Shown: positions 35,741-45,347, counted from the stretch's first letter. The stretch is DNA of 64,000 nt from Hyphomicrobiales bacterium (GCA_900469615.1 UBYA01000011.1:186001-250000), one strand, 5' to 3'. Numbers and translations are program-made. Notes: generated by a model from the sequence alone, not told the origin.

Positions 35741-38209
35741 ATGAAAAGACAGACGCTCGACACCGGCTGGACCATCTCGCGCCTTCGCGCGCCCTCCAGC
35801 GCACCGGTGCTGCCAAATTCCATCCCTGCAGCGGTGCCGGGCAACGTGCATCTCGACCTGATGGCCGCACAGCTGATCACCGATCCCTATCTCGACGTCA
35901 ACGAGATCTCGCAGGATTGGATCGGCCGCTCCGCCTGGCGCTATCGCCTGGCCTTCGACTGGGATGGCGAGGACGCCGAGCGCACCGATCTCTCCTGCCT
36001 CGGCCTCGATACGGCCGCGCGCCTGGAGCTGAACGGCACGCTTCTTGGCGAGACCCGCAACATGCATCGCAGCTACCGCTTCGCGATCGGGGAATATCTG
36101 AAAAGCGGACGCAACGAACTGATCGTCGATTTTCAATCGGCCTACGAGCATGGCGAGGAGGTGCGCAAGCAGCTCGGCAGCGCCGCCGATATCCCCCAGA
36201 ATTATCCCGGCCCGAGCAACCTCATCCGCAAGATGGCCTGCAATTTCGGCTGGGACTGGGGACCGACCGTCGTCACGGCAGGCATCTGGAAGCCGATCCT
36301 CATCGAGAGCTGGTCGAAGGCCCGGCTCGGGGCGATCCGCCCGGAAATCACGCTGCAGGGCAGCCAGGGCGTTGCCCGCCTGCATGTCGAGATCGAATGG
36401 GCGGAAAAGGGCACGGACAGCGCAGCGCTGGTCTTGTCCATCGGCGGCAAGCGCGCGGAGGTTCGCGTCGCGCAAGGCGAGACCCATGCGCTGATCGAGT
36501 GCCGCATCGACAATCCGCAGGTCTGGTGGCCGCATGGCATGGGCGGCCAGCCGCTTTACGATCTCGACCTGCAGTTGCTCGGCTCGGACGGCGCGGCACT
36601 CGACGGCTGGAAGCGGCGCGTCGGCTTCCGCTCGGTGCGGCTGGATACGACACCGGATGAAATCGGCTCCGCCTTTACGCTCGTCGTCAACGACGTGCCG
36701 GTCTTTGCCCGCGGCGCCAACTGGATTCCCGACGATTGCTTCCTGCCGCGGGTGACGCGCGAGCGCTATCGCGACAGAATTGCCCAGGCCCGCGATGCCA
36801 ACATGAACATGCTGCGTGTCTGGGGCGGCGGCATTTACGAGACCGATACCTTCTACGAGGAATGCGATGCAGCTGGCATCATGGTCTGGCAGGACTTCCT
36901 GTTTGCCTGCGCAACCTACCCCGAAGAGGAACCTGTCTACAGCGAGATCGAGGCGGAAGCGCGCGAAGCCATCACCAGGCTCATGCCCTACGCTTCGCTG
37001 GTCATCTGGAACGGCAACAACGAGAATATCTGGGGCTATTTCGACTGGGGCTGGCAGGATGTGCTCGGCAATCGCCCCTGGGGCGCCGGCTACTATCTCG
37101 ACCTTCTGCCGAAGCTGGTGGCCGAGATCGATCCGACACGTCCCTATTGGGCAGGCAGCCCCTATTCCGGCTCCATGGAAATCGCGCCGAACGCGGACGA
37201 GCATGGCTGCAAGCACATCTGGGATGTCTGGAACGAGGTCGGCTACGAGACCTACCGCAACTATATCCCCCGCTTCTGCTCCGAATTCGGATGGCAGGCG
37301 CCGCCGACCTTCGCGACGCTTGCCCAGTCCGTTCGCGAAAAGGGCCGGGCCTCGGCCTCGCCGGGCGTACTGCACCACCAGAAGGCAACCGGCGGCAACG
37401 ACAAGCTGCTGATGGGACTGGAAGGCTGGTTCCCGCACCCGCAAAATTTCGACGACTGGCTTTTCGTCACGCAGCTCAACCAGGCGCGTGCGATCAGCTT
37501 CGGCATCGACCATATGCGCTCGCATCGCCCCACTTGCATGGGCACCATCGTCTGGCAACTCAACGATTGCTGGCCCGTCACCTCCTGGGCCGCCGTCGAC
37601 GGTGCCGGCAGGAAGAAGCCGCTCTGGTATGCCTTGAAGCATAGCTACGCGCCGCATCTTCTGACAATCCAGCCGCGCGGCGATGGTTTGGCTGCCGTTG
37701 CCGTCAACGACGCAACGCTGTTCTGGCGCGTGCCCTTCACCGTCGAACGCTTCGATTTCGACGGCACGCTGCTTGCCCGCCACCACGTCTGGCGCATTCT
37801 GTGCGATCGCTTCGAAAATACCGATATCGATATACCGAGCGATGTCGCGACACCGGGCGATCCGCGCCGGGAATTCCTGCGCGCCCGCCTCGGCGATGCC
37901 GAAGCGTGGTGGTTCTTCGAGAAGGACATGAAGCTGCAATATCCGCAGCCTCGCTTCGACGTCGAGAGCGCCCAGACGACCGACGGGATCACCGTGACCA
38001 TCACCGCCCAGTCGCTTCTGCGCGATGTCTGCCTGTTCGTCGATCGCATCAGCCCGAACGCCGAAGTCGACGACATGATGGTCAACCTCGCACCCGGCGA
38101 AAGCAGGACATTCGAGGTGAAAGGCATCTCCAGGGAGGCTTTCGACGATGCCGATCCCCGGACCATTATCCGCACGGCCAATCAGGTCGCCGAGCCTCCG
38201 CACCCCTGA
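35741..38209 (+). CDS. Beta-mannosidase (glycoside hydrolase family 2)
   Basis: An 822-residue GH2 beta-mannosidase without a signal peptide, so probably cytoplasmic. The sugar-binding domain comes first (SAWRYRLAFDWDG; LGLDTAARLELNGTLLG), then MACNFGWDWGPTVVTAGIWKPI, a hallmark of mannosidases. The TIM barrel has FARGANWIPDDCFLPR, MLRVWGGGIYE, the acid/base Glu in VIWNGNNENIWG and the nucleophile Glu in FCSEFGWQAPP. It releases mannose from short mannosides. It lies downstream of the FadR-type regulator, probably co-transcribed. No transporter for the substrate is adjacent. Confidence 0.92.
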   Translation: MKRQTLDTGWTISRLRAPSSAPVLPNSIPAAVPGNVHLDLMAAQLITDPYLDVNEISQDWIGRSAWRYRLAFDWDGEDAERTDLSCLGLDTAARLELNGTLLGETRNMHRSYRFAIGEYLKSGRNELIVDFQSAYEHGEEVRKQLGSAADIPQNYPGPSNLIRKMACNFGWDWGPTVVTAGIWKPILIESWSKARLGAIRPEITLQGSQGVARLHVEIEWAEKGTDSAALVLSIGGKRAEVRVAQGETHALIECRIDNPQVWWPHGMGGQPLYDLDLQLLGSDGAALDGWKRRVGFRSVRLDTTPDEIGSAFTLVVNDVPVFARGANWIPDDCFLPRVTRERYRDRIAQARDANMNMLRVWGGGIYETDTFYEECDAAGIMVWQDFLFACATYPEEEPVYSEIEAEAREAITRLMPYASLVIWNGNNENIWGYFDWGWQDVLGNRPWGAGYYLDLLPKLVAEIDPTRPYWAGSPYSGSMEIAPNADEHGCKHIWDVWNEVGYETYRNYIPRFCSEFGWQAPPTFATLAQSVREKGRASASPGVLHHQKATGGNDKLLMGLEGWFPHPQNFDDWLFVTQLNQARAISFGIDHMRSHRPTCMGTIVWQLNDCWPVTSWAAVDGAGRKKPLWYALKHSYAPHLLTIQPRGDGLAAVAVNDATLFWRVPFTVERFDFDGTLLARHHVWRILCDRFENTDIDIPSDVATPGDPRREFLRARLGDAEAWWFFEKDMKLQYPQPRFDVESAQTTDGITVTITAQSLLRDVCLFVDRISPNAEVDDMMVNLAPGESRTFEVKGISREAFDDADPRTIIRTANQVAEPPHP

Positions 38210-38234
38210 AAACGCGGAACGCTTGCAACAGGAT

Positions 38235-38255
38235 ATCCGGCGCATCGCGCCGGAT
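38235..38255 (+). terminator. Hairpin after beta-mannosidase gene
   Basis: A perfect 9-bp stem ATCCGGCGC / GCGCCGGAT with an ATC loop, 25 bases after the mannosidase stop. It is GC-rich without a U-tract, so it could terminate or stabilise. Confidence 0.5.
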
Positions 38256-38385
38256 CCGCCCTCAGATCCTCCGTAAATCGTCAGGAAAGATTGCGCAGGC
38301 GAATGGCGAATTGCCTCCTATGATCGGGCAGCGCCTTGTGATCTAGTGCAGCCTATCCGACCCATGAATCAGCGAGACACCGCTT

Positions 38386-41300
38386 ATGTCCTCGGACTCC
38401 CATCGCAGCTTTCAAACGCCCCGTCGCGAAGAACTCGGTCTTATCACGCTTGGCAATACCGCCGGGCTTTCGGCTTCGGTCCTGCCGAACGGCACGCTGT
38501 TTTCGATCGACTTCGCCGATCAGCAGGGCGCCGTCATGATCAACCAGGTACTCGGCTCGCCCGTCTATGGCGGCATCGGACGGCTCTATCTGCGCGTCGG
38601 CGGTGCGAAGCCGGCAACGGCTGAGATCGTCGGACCCAAGGCAGCCGTACAGTTCGGCCATGGCAAGGGAGGCTTTTCCTGGAGCGGCGAGACGGCCGGC
38701 GTCAGACATACGGTGAGCCTCCGCCTGCACCCGAGCCAGCCTGCATGGTTCTGGCAGGTATCGCTGCAAAACGCGACAAGTGCCACAGTTTCTGCCGATC
38801 TCATCCTGCTTCAGGATGTCGGGCTCGGCGATCGCGGCTTCCTGATGAACAGCGAAGCCTATGCTTCGCAATATATCGACCATCACATCGCCAGCCACGA
38901 TGCCTTCGGCCCGGTCGTCATGAACCGGCAGAACCTCAAGCAGGGCGGCGGACGGAATCCGTGGCTCGCACAGGGCTGCCTCGACGGCGCTGCGGCCTAC
39001 GCGACCGATGCGATCCAGCTCCTCGTACCGTCCAAGGGCGGCGACGGCGTCATGGTGCCGGAATTCGGCAACGATCTGCCGAGCACGCGCCGTCAGCACG
39101 AGGTCGCCTGCCCGGCGATCCAGTCGAAGCCGCTTTCGCTCGCAGCCGGCGACGCCAATACGACTACCTTCTTCGGCCTCTTCGTCGCCGATCATCCGGC
39201 TGCCTCCAGCGATGCCGATCTCGCCCATCTCGACGGCCTGTCCAAGCTTCAGAGCGAACTCGTCGTAGACACGATATCGGCCGCGCAAGCGGCGCGCAGC
39301 CTCGTGCAGGACGCGCCTCTTGCCGAGAGCGAGGAGCTGGATGACGCTGCCATCGATGCGCTCTACCCCGAACGGATGCTGGAAGAGCATGCCGACGGGA
39401 AGCTGCTCTCCTTCTTCGTGCCGGACGGTCCGCACAACAGGCATGTCGTGCTGCGCGAAAAGGAGCGTCTGGTGGCGCGCCGTCATGGCGCCATCGTCCG
39501 CAGCGGCCAGAACATGGTGCTTGACGACCAGACCCTGGCCGCGACCTGCTGGATGCAGGGCATTTTCGCCGCGCAGCTGACCATCGGCAATACGTCGTTC
39601 CACAAGCTGTTCTCCGTCTCGCGCGATCCCTACAATCTGACGCGGTCGAGCGGCTTGCGCATCCTTGTCGATCTCGGCGACGGCTGGCGCCTGCTCGGCG
39701 TGCCCGCGGCATTCGAAATGGGCTTGAGCGATACGCGTTGGATCTACTGGCTTCCCGGCCGCACCATCACCGTTTCGGCAATCGCCTCCGGCGACGATCC
39801 GGCCATGCAATGGAACGTCTCGGTGGAAGGCGAAGCCTGCCGTTTCCTCGTGTTCGGCCATATCGTGCTCGGCGAACGCGACTATGAGGCCGTGGCGAAC
39901 ATCGCGGTCGATAAGGCGGCCAAACGCATTTCCTTCCATCCGCAGCCATCCTGGCTCTGGGATCGTTATCCGCAGGCCGGCTATCATCTCGTCACCTCGA
40001 CGCCGGACGCCTTCGAAGCCGTTGGCGGCGATGAGCTGCTCTATGGCGATGGCGTGGCCCGCAACGGCCCGTTCATCGCGCTGAAATCGCATCCGACGCA
40101 GGAGTTGCGCTTTGCCGTCACGGGCTCGATGACCAAACCGGATGCGGCCGAGGCTCTCGCTGCGCGCTACAGCGCCGGTGTCGAAAGCGAAGAGATGCTG
40201 GCGCCGGCGCGACGCTTCTGGAGCCATGTGACGCGCGGCGCGCGTATCGAGGGGGACGGCCGCGACGTGGTTGCCCAGGCAGTCATGCTGCCCTGGATCG
40301 CGCATGACGCCATCGTACATCTGAGCGTGCCGCACGGATTGGAGCAATATACGGGAGCGGCCTGGGGGACGCGCGACGTCTGCCAGGGGCCGATCGAATT
40401 CCTGCTCGCCTATGAGCATGACGAAGAGGTCCGCCAGATCCTCAGCACGCTCTTTTCCGAGCAATACCGGGATCGCGGCGACTGGCCGCAATGGTTCATG
40501 CTGGAGCCCTACGCCAATATCCGCGCCGGCGAGGCGCATGGCGATATCGTCGTGTGGCCGCTGAAGGCACTCTGCGATTACATCGAGGCGACCGGCGACA
40601 TCACCTTCCTTGCCGAAAGGGTGCCGTGGCGTGCCGACGACACCATGCAGCGGACCTCCGAGCATGCGACGATCTCCGATCACGTCGAAAAGCTGCTGGA
40701 AACCGTGCGCAGCCGCTTCGTGCCCGGCACAAGCCTCATCCGCTACGGCGAAGGCGACTGGAACGACAGCCTGCAGCCGGCCGATCCGCACCTGCGCGAC
40801 TGGATGGTCAGCAGCTGGACCGTATCCCTGCTTTACGAGCAGCTGGTGCGCTACGCCGGCATCCTCACGCTCGCCAGCCGCAACGACGAGGCCCAGGCAC
40901 TGCAGGCCACAGCCGCCGCCATGCGGGCCGATTTCAACCGGCTCTTGATGCGGGACGGCGTCGTCGCCGGCTACGGCGTCTTCGATCCGAGCCATGACGG
41001 CGTCGAATTGCTGCTGCATCCGCAAGATACGAGGACCGGCCTGCACTATTCGCTGATCGCGATGACCCAGCCGATGATCGGCGGCCTGTTCACGCCCGAT
41101 CAGCGCCACGCCCACATGAAGATCATCCGCGAGAACCTGCTGTTTCCGGACGGCGTGCGGCTGATGGAGAAGCCGGCAACCTATTCCGGCGGCCCGGAAA
41201 AGCTGTTCCGCCGCGCCGAATCCTCATCCTTCTTCGGACGCGAGATCGGGCTCATGTATGTGCATGCGCATCTGCGCTACTGCGAGGCCCTGGCGCTCGA

Positions 41301-41646
41301 CGACGACGCGGAGGCCGTATGGCAGGCGCTGGCGCTCGCCAACCCGATTGCCGTCAGCGGGCGGGTGGAGCATGCGTCGCTTCGCCAGCGCAATACCTAT
41401 TTCAGCAGTAGCGATGCCGCCTTCGCCGACCGTTATCACGCGTCTTCGGACTGGGCGCGCGTCAAGGCTGGCGATATTGCCGTCGATGGCGGCTGGCGTA
41501 TCTATTCCAGCGGCCCCGGTCTCTACACCAAGAGCCTGATCGGCAATATTTTCGGGTTCAAGCGGCAGTTCGGCCGGCGCATCCGCCAGCCGCTGCTGCC
41601 GGCCTCGATCGGTGCCTGCGAGGTCAAGCTTGATTTCAAGGCCTGA
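38386..41646 (+). CDS. GH94-type glycoside phosphorylase (1,2-beta-oligoglucan phosphorylase-like)
   Basis: A 1086-residue protein with the architecture of large GH94 phosphorylases: beta-sandwich domains in the first half (GLSASVLPNGTLFSIDF) and an (alpha/alpha)6 barrel in the second. Catalytic-region motifs are GLEQYTGAAWGTRDVCQGPIEF and YGEGDWNDSLQPADP, whose Asp matches the general acid position. C-terminal elements include GGWRIYSSGPGLYTKSLIGNIFGF. The motif set resembles sophoro-oligosaccharide (beta-1,2-glucan) phosphorylases and the C-terminal part of cyclic beta-1,2-glucan synthase. Substrate assignment is inference; rhizobia make cyclic beta-1,2-glucan, which makes it attractive. 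Confidence 0.78.
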   Translation: MSSDSHRSFQTPRREELGLITLGNTAGLSASVLPNGTLFSIDFADQQGAVMINQVLGSPVYGGIGRLYLRVGGAKPATAEIVGPKAAVQFGHGKGGFSWSGETAGVRHTVSLRLHPSQPAWFWQVSLQNATSATVSADLILLQDVGLGDRGFLMNSEAYASQYIDHHIASHDAFGPVVMNRQNLKQGGGRNPWLAQGCLDGAAAYATDAIQLLVPSKGGDGVMVPEFGNDLPSTRRQHEVACPAIQSKPLSLAAGDANTTTFFGLFVADHPAASSDADLAHLDGLSKLQSELVVDTISAAQAARSLVQDAPLAESEELDDAAIDALYPERMLEEHADGKLLSFFVPDGPHNRHVVLREKERLVARRHGAIVRSGQNMVLDDQTLAATCWMQGIFAAQLTIGNTSFHKLFSVSRDPYNLTRSSGLRILVDLGDGWRLLGVPAAFEMGLSDTRWIYWLPGRTITVSAIASGDDPAMQWNVSVEGEACRFLVFGHIVLGERDYEAVANIAVDKAAKRISFHPQPSWLWDRYPQAGYHLVTSTPDAFEAVGGDELLYGDGVARNGPFIALKSHPTQELRFAVTGSMTKPDAAEALAARYSAGVESEEMLAPARRFWSHVTRGARIEGDGRDVVAQAVMLPWIAHDAIVHLSVPHGLEQYTGAAWGTRDVCQGPIEFLLAYEHDEEVRQILSTLFSEQYRDRGDWPQWFMLEPYANIRAGEAHGDIVVWPLKALCDYIEATGDITFLAERVPWRADDTMQRTSEHATISDHVEKLLETVRSRFVPGTSLIRYGEGDWNDSLQPADPHLRDWMVSSWTVSLLYEQLVRYAGILTLASRNDEAQALQATAAAMRADFNRLLMRDGVVAGYGVFDPSHDGVELLLHPQDTRTGLHYSLIAMTQPMIGGLFTPDQRHAHMKIIRENLLFPDGVRLMEKPATYSGGPEKLFRRAESSSFFGREIGLMYVHAHLRYCEALALDDDAEAVWQALALANPIAVSGRVEHASLRQRNTYFSSSDAAFADRYHASSDWARVKAGDIAVDGGWRIYSSGPGLYTKSLIGNIFGFKRQFGRRIRQPLLPASIGACEVKLDFKA

Positions 41647-41698
41647 GCTGTCAGGCGCTATAAGGAGACGCTGAACGGCCTCCTTTCTCTTACCCAAC

Positions 41699-41770
41699 AG
41701 AGCGATTCCGTGGAACGCGGAATCGCTCTATCTTTTGTCCACATGCGATTCCGGACGGAAAGCGGACAAG
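41699..41770 (-). repeat. Dispersed rhizobial repeat, copy C, with terminator-like hairpin
   Basis: On the minus strand this reads GCTTTCCGTCCGGAATCGC, then ACAAAAGATAGAGCGATTCC, and closes with a perfect 12-bp hairpin (AGAGCGATTCCG / CGGAATCGCTCT, 41699-41729). On the plus strand the hairpin is followed by TATCTTTTG, so it can terminate the phosphorylase transcript. The block order matches copies A, B and D. Confidence 0.72.
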
Positions 41771-41913
41771 CAATGTCCCTCCATCAATCGGAACGCAACG
41801 GCGTCATTGGACGTCGGCAGAGCTTGCCAAGTTTGCCATCCGGCACGTAATCGACCTTCCGGTTAACCGAATCGGTTAAAGCTCATCCGGATGTTCAAAG
41901 GCCGGAGGCAGAT

Positions 41914-42570
41914 TTGGAAACGGCGCTCTATCTTCCGATCAAGGCATTTCTCGAAGCCGCCGGCTATGCCGTGAAGGGCGAAATCGGCGGCTGCGACCTC
42001 GTGGGACTGAATGATGGCGAGCCGCCGGTCGTCGTCATCTGCGAGCTGAAGATGAGCTTCAATCTCGAACTGATCCTGCAGGCCGTTGACCGCGCCGCGG
42101 CCAGCGACGAGGTCTGGATCGCCGCGCGCGTCTCGGCAAAGGGCAGGGGGCGCGAAGGCGACCGCCGCTTTCGAGACCTTTGCCGCCGGCTGGGCTTCGG
42201 CATGCTTTCCGTATCGGATAGCGACGTCGTGGACATCATCGTCAGCCCCGTCTCGCCGATGCCGCGCAAGAATGCGCGTCGCAGATCACGCCTTGTTGAA
42301 GAACACCGCCGGCGCAAGGGCGACCCGGCGCTGGGCGGCAGCTCGCGCAAACCGATCATGACGGCGTACCGGCAACAGGCCCTCGCCTGCGCGGCTGCGA
42401 TCGAAAACGGCGTACAGCGCCCCAAGGATATGCGCGACGCGGCGCCAAAGGCCCCGCAAATTCTGAGGGATAACGTCTACGGCTGGTTCGAGCGCATCGA
42501 CCGCGGCATTTACGCGCTGACCGAACTCGGAACGGAGGCTCTCAGGAGATGGCCGCTGTCGCAAAGCTAA
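41914..42570 (+). CDS. DUF2161 protein, PD-(D/E)xK nuclease-like
   Basis: A 218-residue protein of the DUF2161 family, considered a PD-(D/E)XK phosphodiesterase-like fold. The nuclease pattern is visible: Asp28 in GGCDLVGL, and Glu44-x-Lys46 in VVICELKMSFN, followed by the helix LELILQAVDRAAASDEVW. The C-terminal third is basic (KNARRRSRLVEEHRRRKGD), then a winged-helix-like end (YGWFERIDRGIYALTELG). The start codon is TTG, supported by GGAGG eight bases upstream; no in-frame ATG fits. It is monocistronic. The biological role is unknown, and DNA repair or processing is only a guess. Confidence 0.75.
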   Translation: METALYLPIKAFLEAAGYAVKGEIGGCDLVGLNDGEPPVVVICELKMSFNLELILQAVDRAAASDEVWIAARVSAKGRGREGDRRFRDLCRRLGFGMLSVSDSDVVDIIVSPVSPMPRKNARRRSRLVEEHRRRKGDPALGGSSRKPIMTAYRQQALACAAAIENGVQRPKDMRDAAPKAPQILRDNVYGWFERIDRGIYALTELGTEALRRWPLSQS

Positions 42571-42831
42571 TTATGGAAAAATTCCGGTCGGCCAACATTA
42601 AATTCATGTAATATCTTAACTTTTAGCAATAAAAACATGATCGATATTTAATTTGTAAAAGTCAATTGGCGGATCATATTACTCATCAGCGCCAATTCAG
42701 ATTTATACTTTGCGCCCCTTGAGTAAAGGGAAACAAAGCCTCCCGAATGAATTGACGCGGACCCATTCGACGCCTGTCCCGGACATGGACAAGACGCCAA
42801 TCTGCCAACGATCTCGTAAGGGACTTTTGCC

Positions 42832-44334
42832 ATGTCATCTCTTCTCCGCAAACACCGCACCGCCGCCATCGTAGGCGCCGCCATCATCGTCGGCGCCGGC
42901 GCATTGCCCTTTGCCTTCAGCACCTCGGCCAGCGTTGCCGCCGCCGCCGAACCGGCCGGCATCATCGCGCCCGGCGGCTCCTTCGCTCCGATCGTCGATG
43001 CCGACAAGCCGGCCGTCGTTACCGTCACCACCACCATGAAGGCCACCGACACGAGCGCCGACGGCAGCAACTCGCCGATGGACGAGCAGTTCCGCCAGTT
43101 CTTCGAAAATCAGGGCATCCCCTTCCCGAGGCAGATGCCGCATCAGCAACAGAGCCAGCGCGCCATGGCGCTCGGTTCCGGCTTCATCATCAGCCCGGAT
43201 GGCATCATCGTCACCAACAACCATGTCATCCAGAACGCGGTCGACATCAAGGTGACGCTCGACGACGGCACCGAACTGCCCGCCAAGCTGCTGGGCGCCG
43301 ATGCAAAATCCGACCTCGCCGTTCTGAAGATCCAGGCACCAAAGGCGCTGCCGACCATCGCCTGGGGCGACTCCGACAAGCTGAAGCTCGGCGACCAGAT
43401 CCTGGCGATCGGCAACCCCTTCGGCATCGGCACGACGGTCACCGCCGGCATCGTCTCGGCCCGCGGCCGTGACCTGCACAGCGGCCCCTATGACGATTTC
43501 ATCCAGATCGACGCCCCGATCAATCACGGCAATTCCGGCGGCCCGCTCGTCGACCGCGAAGGCAATGTCGTCGGCATCAACACCGCCATCTATTCGCCGA
43601 ACGGCGGCAGCGTCGGCGTCGGCTTTGCCATTCCTTCCGACGAGGCCAAGTCGATCGTCGCCAAGCTGGAAAAGAACGGCTCGATCGATCACGGCTATCT
43701 CGGCGTCGCGATCCAGCCCGTGACCTCCGATGTCGCCAACGCCGTCGGCCTGCCGCAAGCCGAAGGCGCGCTGGTTGCCAGCGTCAATGACGATACGCCC
43801 GCCGCCCGCGCCGGCATCAAGAGCGGCGATATCGTCACTGCCGTCGGCAACGAGTCCGTCAAGACGCCGAAAGACCTGTCGCGGCTCGTCGCCGATCTCT
43901 CTCCCGGCGACAAGCGCTCGGTTACGCTGTGGCGCGATGGCAAGAACATGGACGTCAACGTCACCATCGGCGGCAATGACGACAGCAAGCAGGCTGCAAA
44001 CGATAGCGGCGACGGCAAGGTTCAGCCGTCCAACCAGCCGAGCATCGGCGTCGGCCTTGCCAACCTCACGCCCGATGTCCGCCAGCAGCTGAACCTGCCG
44101 CGTGGCGTCGAAGGCGCCGTCGTTGCCAGCGTCAACCCGGACAAGCCGGCAGCCGCTGCCGGCATCCAGACCGGCGACATCATCGTCTCGGTCAACGATC
44201 AGCCGGTGCGCAACGCCCATGAGGTGCAGACAGCCGTCGCCCAGGCCGGCAAGAGCGGCCGCAAGTCCGTCCTGCTGCTGATCGAGCGCGATGGCAACAA
44301 GACCTTCGTCGCCGTTCCCTTCTCGGCCGCCTGA
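42832..44334 (+). CDS. degP: DegP/HtrA-type periplasmic serine protease
   Basis: A 500-residue Do-family protease/chaperone for envelope protein quality control. An N-terminal signal or anchor (residues 11-38) precedes the trypsin-like domain with catalytic His131 (IVTNNHVI), Asp161 (AKSDLAVLKI) and Ser235 (NHGNSGGPLV). Two PDZ domains follow (from about residue 275, YLGVAIQPVTSDVANAVGL; and from about 405, SIGVGLANLTPDVRQQL), each with a repeated AAxAGIxxGDI element. The ribosome site before the ATG is weak, but the length and leader fit. It stands alone with a strong terminator after it. Confidence 0.92.
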   Translation: MSSLLRKHRTAAIVGAAIIVGAGALPFAFSTSASVAAAAEPAGIIAPGGSFAPIVDADKPAVVTVTTTMKATDTSADGSNSPMDEQFRQFFENQGIPFPRQMPHQQQSQRAMALGSGFIISPDGIIVTNNHVIQNAVDIKVTLDDGTELPAKLLGADAKSDLAVLKIQAPKALPTIAWGDSDKLKLGDQILAIGNPFGIGTTVTAGIVSARGRDLHSGPYDDFIQIDAPINHGNSGGPLVDREGNVVGINTAIYSPNGGSVGVGFAIPSDEAKSIVAKLEKNGSIDHGYLGVAIQPVTSDVANAVGLPQAEGALVASVNDDTPAARAGIKSGDIVTAVGNESVKTPKDLSRLVADLSPGDKRSVTLWRDGKNMDVNVTIGGNDDSKQAANDSGDGKVQPSNQPSIGVGLANLTPDVRQQLNLPRGVEGAVVASVNPDKPAAAAGIQTGDIIVSVNDQPVRNAHEVQTAVAQAGKSGRKSVLLLIERDGNKTFVAVPFSAA

Positions 44335-44350
44335 GGACCTGAAACTCCCT

Positions 44351-44388
44351 GCAACCGGCCCGCTTCCCCAGGGGAGCGGGCCGGTTGC
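44351..44388. terminator. Bidirectional terminator hairpin
   Basis: A 13-bp GC-rich stem GCAACCGGCCCGC / GCGGGCCGGTTGC enclosing a further TCCCC/GGGGA pairing, exactly filling the gap between degP and the convergent NAD-kinase-like gene (stop at 44391). A very stable structure that probably serves both strands. Confidence 0.75.
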
Positions 44389-44390
44389 CG

Positions 44391-45344
44391 TCACGTCACC
44401 AGCAGGCCCCGCCGCTCGGCAAGCCCGATGGTTGCCAGCGTTCCCGCATTGAAGGGGAGAAAATCGGCCTCGATGCCGTCGCTGAAGATGACGCCATGTT
44501 CCGCCATCTCGGAAACGATGGACATCGGCATCTCGGCCCCGATCTCACCCGACACCAGCGAAACGCCCGTCGTCCGGCTCGGAAAAGGCTCCCGCACGAA
44601 ATAATGCAGGAATTCCGCGTCCCAGGGAAACGAGGCGTCGGCGATCCCCGCCGGCAGCTCCACGCCGCAACTCGCGGCAGCACCCGCCCAGCCGGCATAG
44701 AGGCTCTTCAGCCATCCCGTCGAACCCATGCCGGTGGAAACGATGATGCCGCTCGACGATTGCCGTTCATGCCGCTCGCCGACCCGAAGATCGTAACGGG
44801 CCGAAACGTGACTGCGCGGGCCGATGAAGAGGTCGTTCACCGCATAGAGCACCTCACCGGTATTGAGCGAAGCCTTTGCCATGCTCACGCGCTTGAGCGG
44901 CCGGCGCTGCGCCAGGGCCTCGGGCATGACCTTGCGGACATCGGCAACATGGAACGGCAGCAGGACGCCATCCCATCGTTTCGGATCCGGGTTCACGCCA
45001 AGCACATTCTGGCCGTCGAGATATTTCAGCGTGTTGGCGACCAGACCGTCCTGCCCCAGCACGACGACCACGTCATCGGCGCCGAAGATGAAATTGCCGA
45101 GATAGCGCCGGTTGAGCGTCTGCACTCTGGCCAAGGAGCGCAGGTGCGCTTCGACATCGCGCACCGCCGCCTGATAATGCTGCTGCTCGGCAAGATAATC
45201 GCCGAAATCGGCCCCCAGGTGCTCGACATAGAACTGCGCCTGCTGAACGGTGTTGAAGCGCGCGACGAGCTCATCGAGACGGGTATCGCGCACGATGAGC
45301 ACGATCTTCCTGTCCTCGGCCTTCCCGCTGTTTGAAACCGGCAT
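44391..45344 (-). CDS. NAD-kinase-like protein
   Basis: A 317-residue protein resembling ATP-NAD kinase/diacylglycerol kinase-like folds. The nucleotide segment DDVVVVLGQDGLVANTLKYL has GQDG where true NAD kinases have GGDG. NPDPKRWDGVLLPF and the glycine-rich IIVSTGMGSTGWLKSLY match the NPD and TGSTAY regions. The N-terminus adds about 85 helical residues. The ribosome site GAGGGGA lies inside the end of the upstream SPFH gene, three bases away, so the two are coupled. An NrtR-type regulator faces the operon. It could be a specialised NAD(P) kinase or a kinase-like sensor; activity is unproven. Confidence 0.78.
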   Translation of the reverse strand: MPVSNSGKAEDRKIVLIVRDTRLDELVARFNTVQQAQFYVEHLGADFGDYLAEQQHYQAAVRDVEAHLRSLARVQTLNRRYLGNFIFGADDVVVVLGQDGLVANTLKYLDGQNVLGVNPDPKRWDGVLLPFHVADVRKVMPEALAQRRPLKRVSMAKASLNTGEVLYAVNDLFIGPRSHVSARYDLRVGERHERQSSSGIIVSTGMGSTGWLKSLYAGWAGAAASCGVELPAGIADASFPWDAEFLHYFVREPFPSRTTGVSLVSGEIGAEMPMSIVSEMAEHGVIFSDGIEADFLPFNAGTLATIGLAERRGLLVT

Positions 45345-45347
45345 GGC

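Noticed and set aside
35723..38245. An 840-codon minus-strand frame opposite beta-mannosidase
   Set aside because: Shadow of the mannosidase gene; composition is typical of antisense translation and no ribosome site is present.
38353..41115. A very long open frame (about 920 codons) on the minus strand opposite the GH94-type gene
   Set aside because: It is an antisense shadow of GC-rich coding sequence. Its translation lacks recognisable domains, and the plus-strand product has clear enzyme motifs.
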